Assembly (NCBI GenBank): GCA_964525965.1
Contig: CAZGKA010000126.1
Span: 1 to 14,731 of the forward strand
Reading direction: 5' to 3'
From: Methanodesulfokora sp964525965
GTDB lineage: Archaea; Korarchaeota; Korarchaeia; Korarchaeales; Korarchaeaceae
DNA: 14,731 nt
Numbering within the stretch: position 1 is the first letter of the stretch; every line of letters starts with the position of its first letter. The position numbers were made by a program, and so were the translations under genes. The notes beneath the pieces are model-generated. The model searched no databases and was not told where the DNA came from. It saw only the letters and a program-made list of their open reading frames with translations. Positions 13,639-14,731 of this stretch are shown here, piece by piece.

Positions 13639-14589
13639 ATGATTACCATTGGATGGAACAACGGTCTGGAGCTCAGAGCCAATGGAACCAAGATCCTCAT
13701 AGACCCCAAGAGAACGGATAGAGGTGTTCCCGTCCTGTTGACGCACGGACATAGTGATCACATCCCGAGAGATGTTAAAAATCCCAATTCTAGGATATAC
13801 GCTACTCATCCAACTGTAAGCCTTCTCACCAGGTTTTATGGAGCTCCTCCGGAATCGATAACTCCCTTGAGCTTCAATGAGACGCTGGTTCTGGAGGATA
13901 TCAAGATCACCCCTTTCGTTGCGGGGCACATAGTCGGATCTGCTATGTACCTCATAGAGGTTGATGGAAGGAGAATCCTCTACACTGGAGATGTGAATCC
14001 TAGGGGAGGCCTTCACGTTGAAGGCCCGGCAGATGTTCCGGAAGCGGACGTGGTCATAATAGAGAGTACGTATGGCTCCCCTGAGTACCGCTTCCCGGAT
14101 CCCTACAAGGTCAGAGCCGAGCTCGTCAAATGGGCGGTGGATCTGGTTAGATCCGGAGAGAAGGTCTTGATAAAAGCCTACACGGTGGGCAAGGCACAGG
14201 AGGTGATATCCACGTTCAACAGGTTGACTAACGCCGAGGTCGTCGCTGTCGGTGAGGCTGCGGAGGCCTCCTCTATACTGGCGAGGTATAGCCGCCTGAA
14301 GTTCAGCTTGAGGGATGACGGGCCGTGCGTCATCGTCACGAACAGGACGAATCTCGTGAATACTGACAGGAAGGCCATAGTAACGGGATGGGTTCTCAAG
14401 AAGAGGTTTTATGGATTTAGAGGATTTTGTCTGAGCTCTCATGGGGATTTCTACGACCTAATCGACGTCATCAGGAGGGCCTCACCGCAGGCGGTCTACA
14501 CAGTGCATGGCATGGTCGAAACTTTGGCCAGCTACGTAAGAAGGGAGATGGGTATAAGAGCCGAGCCCCTGAGGATGGTAAGAATCTAA
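13639..14589 (+). CDS. Metallo-beta-lactamase fold, beta-CASP-like (exonuclease/RNA-processing type)
   Basis: This 316-residue protein has the metallo-beta-lactamase motif HGHSDH (H36, H38, D40, H41), H97 in AGHIVGS, D118 in YTGDVNPR, IESTYG with E142 (beta-CASP motif A), SSHGD with H268 and VHG with H290. This resembles archaeal exonuclease-like proteins related to Cft2/CPSF and RNase J, which process RNA or DNA ends; a ligase-associated type is also possible. It is shorter than typical CPSF-like enzymes (400 residues or more) and has no KH domain. I place the start at ATG 13639 because GGTGATC ends six bases before it; the upstream GTG at 13627 overlaps that site. It diverges from Sec61 beta, and 16 bases separate its stop from the converging gene at the window edge. 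The specific substrate is unknown. Confidence 0.88.
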   Translation: MITIGWNNGLELRANGTKILIDPKRTDRGVPVLLTHGHSDHIPRDVKNPNSRIYATHPTVSLLTRFYGAPPESITPLSFNETLVLEDIKITPFVAGHIVGSAMYLIEVDGRRILYTGDVNPRGGLHVEGPADVPEADVVIIESTYGSPEYRFPDPYKVRAELVKWAVDLVRSGEKVLIKAYTVGKAQEVISTFNRLTNAEVVAVGEAAEASSILARYSRLKFSLRDDGPCVIVTNRTNLVNTDRKAIVTGWVLKKRFYGFRGFCLSSHGDFYDLIDVIRRASPQAVYTVHGMVETLASYVRREMGIRAEPLRMVRI

Positions 14590-14605
14590 AATCAGGGAAA
14601 GGGGG

Positions 14606-14731
14606 TCATGACGCCTTTCTCTTACCAACCCTGAGGTCTTTAGGTATTATAGAGATCCTCTCCACTATTGTTTCGAGCACCAGCGAGGTGTTGGACTCCT
14701 TTATGCCCGGTATCGTCAGGACCTTCTGAAG
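14606..14731 (-). CDS. C-terminal fragment, possible Lrp/AsnC-type regulator (truncated by window edge)
   Basis: Only the last 41 codons are in the window, with a TGA stop at 14606. The frame reads LQKVLTIPGIKESNTSLVLE and then TIVERISIIPKDLRVGKRKA before a final Ser. The pattern IPGI...T..VLETI resembles the end of the AsnC/Lrp effector-binding (RAM) domain, where IPGV..T.T.IVL is typical, followed by a basic tail. With no DNA-binding half in view the assignment is tentative; another small regulator or an unrelated protein is possible. It converges on the metallo-beta-lactamase gene. Confidence 0.5.
   Translation of the reverse strand, partial: LQKVLTIPGIKESNTSLVLETIVERISIIPKDLRVGKRKAS

Noticed and set aside
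13618..14442. Long minus-strand open frame opposite the metallo-beta-lactamase gene
   Set aside because: It is a shadow frame. Its translation has no recognisable motif, while the plus strand carries complete catalytic motifs.

Overview
The window looks like chromosome from a thermophilic archaeon, probably of the TACK group and possibly Korarchaeota-like. The lineage is inference from gene content; I could not run a phylogeny. The archaeal signs are a four-subunit pyruvate/2-oxoacid:ferredoxin oxidoreductase, a two-domain protein disulfide oxidoreductase (PDO), a Sec61 beta subunit, an archaeal-type glycyl-tRNA synthetase, a DHH/DHHA1 phosphoesterase, roadblock/LC7 and V4R proteins, TATA boxes about 26 bases before leaderless starts, GGTGATC-type ribosome binding sites, and heavy AGA/AGG arginine use. 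I saw no mobile element, CRISPR array, tRNA or rRNA.

Layout. (1) 17-1573, minus strand: two paralogous roadblock/LC7 proteins followed by a V4R cysteine-rich sensor-like protein, a possible small regulatory module. (2) 1730-2371, minus: a PDO that has lost one N-terminal active-site cysteine. (3) 2581-5611, plus: porGDAB in the order gamma-delta-alpha-beta, tightly coupled. (4) 5684-5944, minus: a small zinc-ribbon protein with a very acidic, Trp-containing repetitive tail, distantly like the carrier protein LysW. (5) 5945-6341: a 397-base gap holding two promoters and a perfect 7-3-7 palindrome. (6) 6342-10282, plus: an Ldh_2-type malate/L-lactate dehydrogenase, a CCG-domain LutA/LldE-like protein, a LutB/LldF-like LUD plus 2x[4Fe-4S] protein, and a metallophosphoesterase. 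(7) 10287-13575, minus: Sec61 beta, a phosphoribosyltransferase, GlyRS and a DHH phosphoesterase, apparently one operon in which every gene starts with a non-ATG codon. (8) 13639-14589, plus: a beta-CASP-like metallo-beta-lactamase protein diverging from Sec61 beta across a 63-base gap with one TATA-like element. (9) 14606-14731, minus: the 3' end of a gene that may be of the Lrp/AsnC family.

The metabolic core makes sense together. The Ldh_2 and LutA/LutB-like proteins would oxidise a 2-hydroxyacid such as lactate to pyruvate, and PorGDAB would convert pyruvate to acetyl-CoA and reduced ferredoxin. The oddest points are a CCG protein whose first domain has lost its cluster cysteines, the paired roadblock plus V4R cluster with no GTPase in view, the LysW-like acidic protein, and the all-non-ATG informational operon with a very short Sec61 beta gene. 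No wholly new system can be proven from this window alone.
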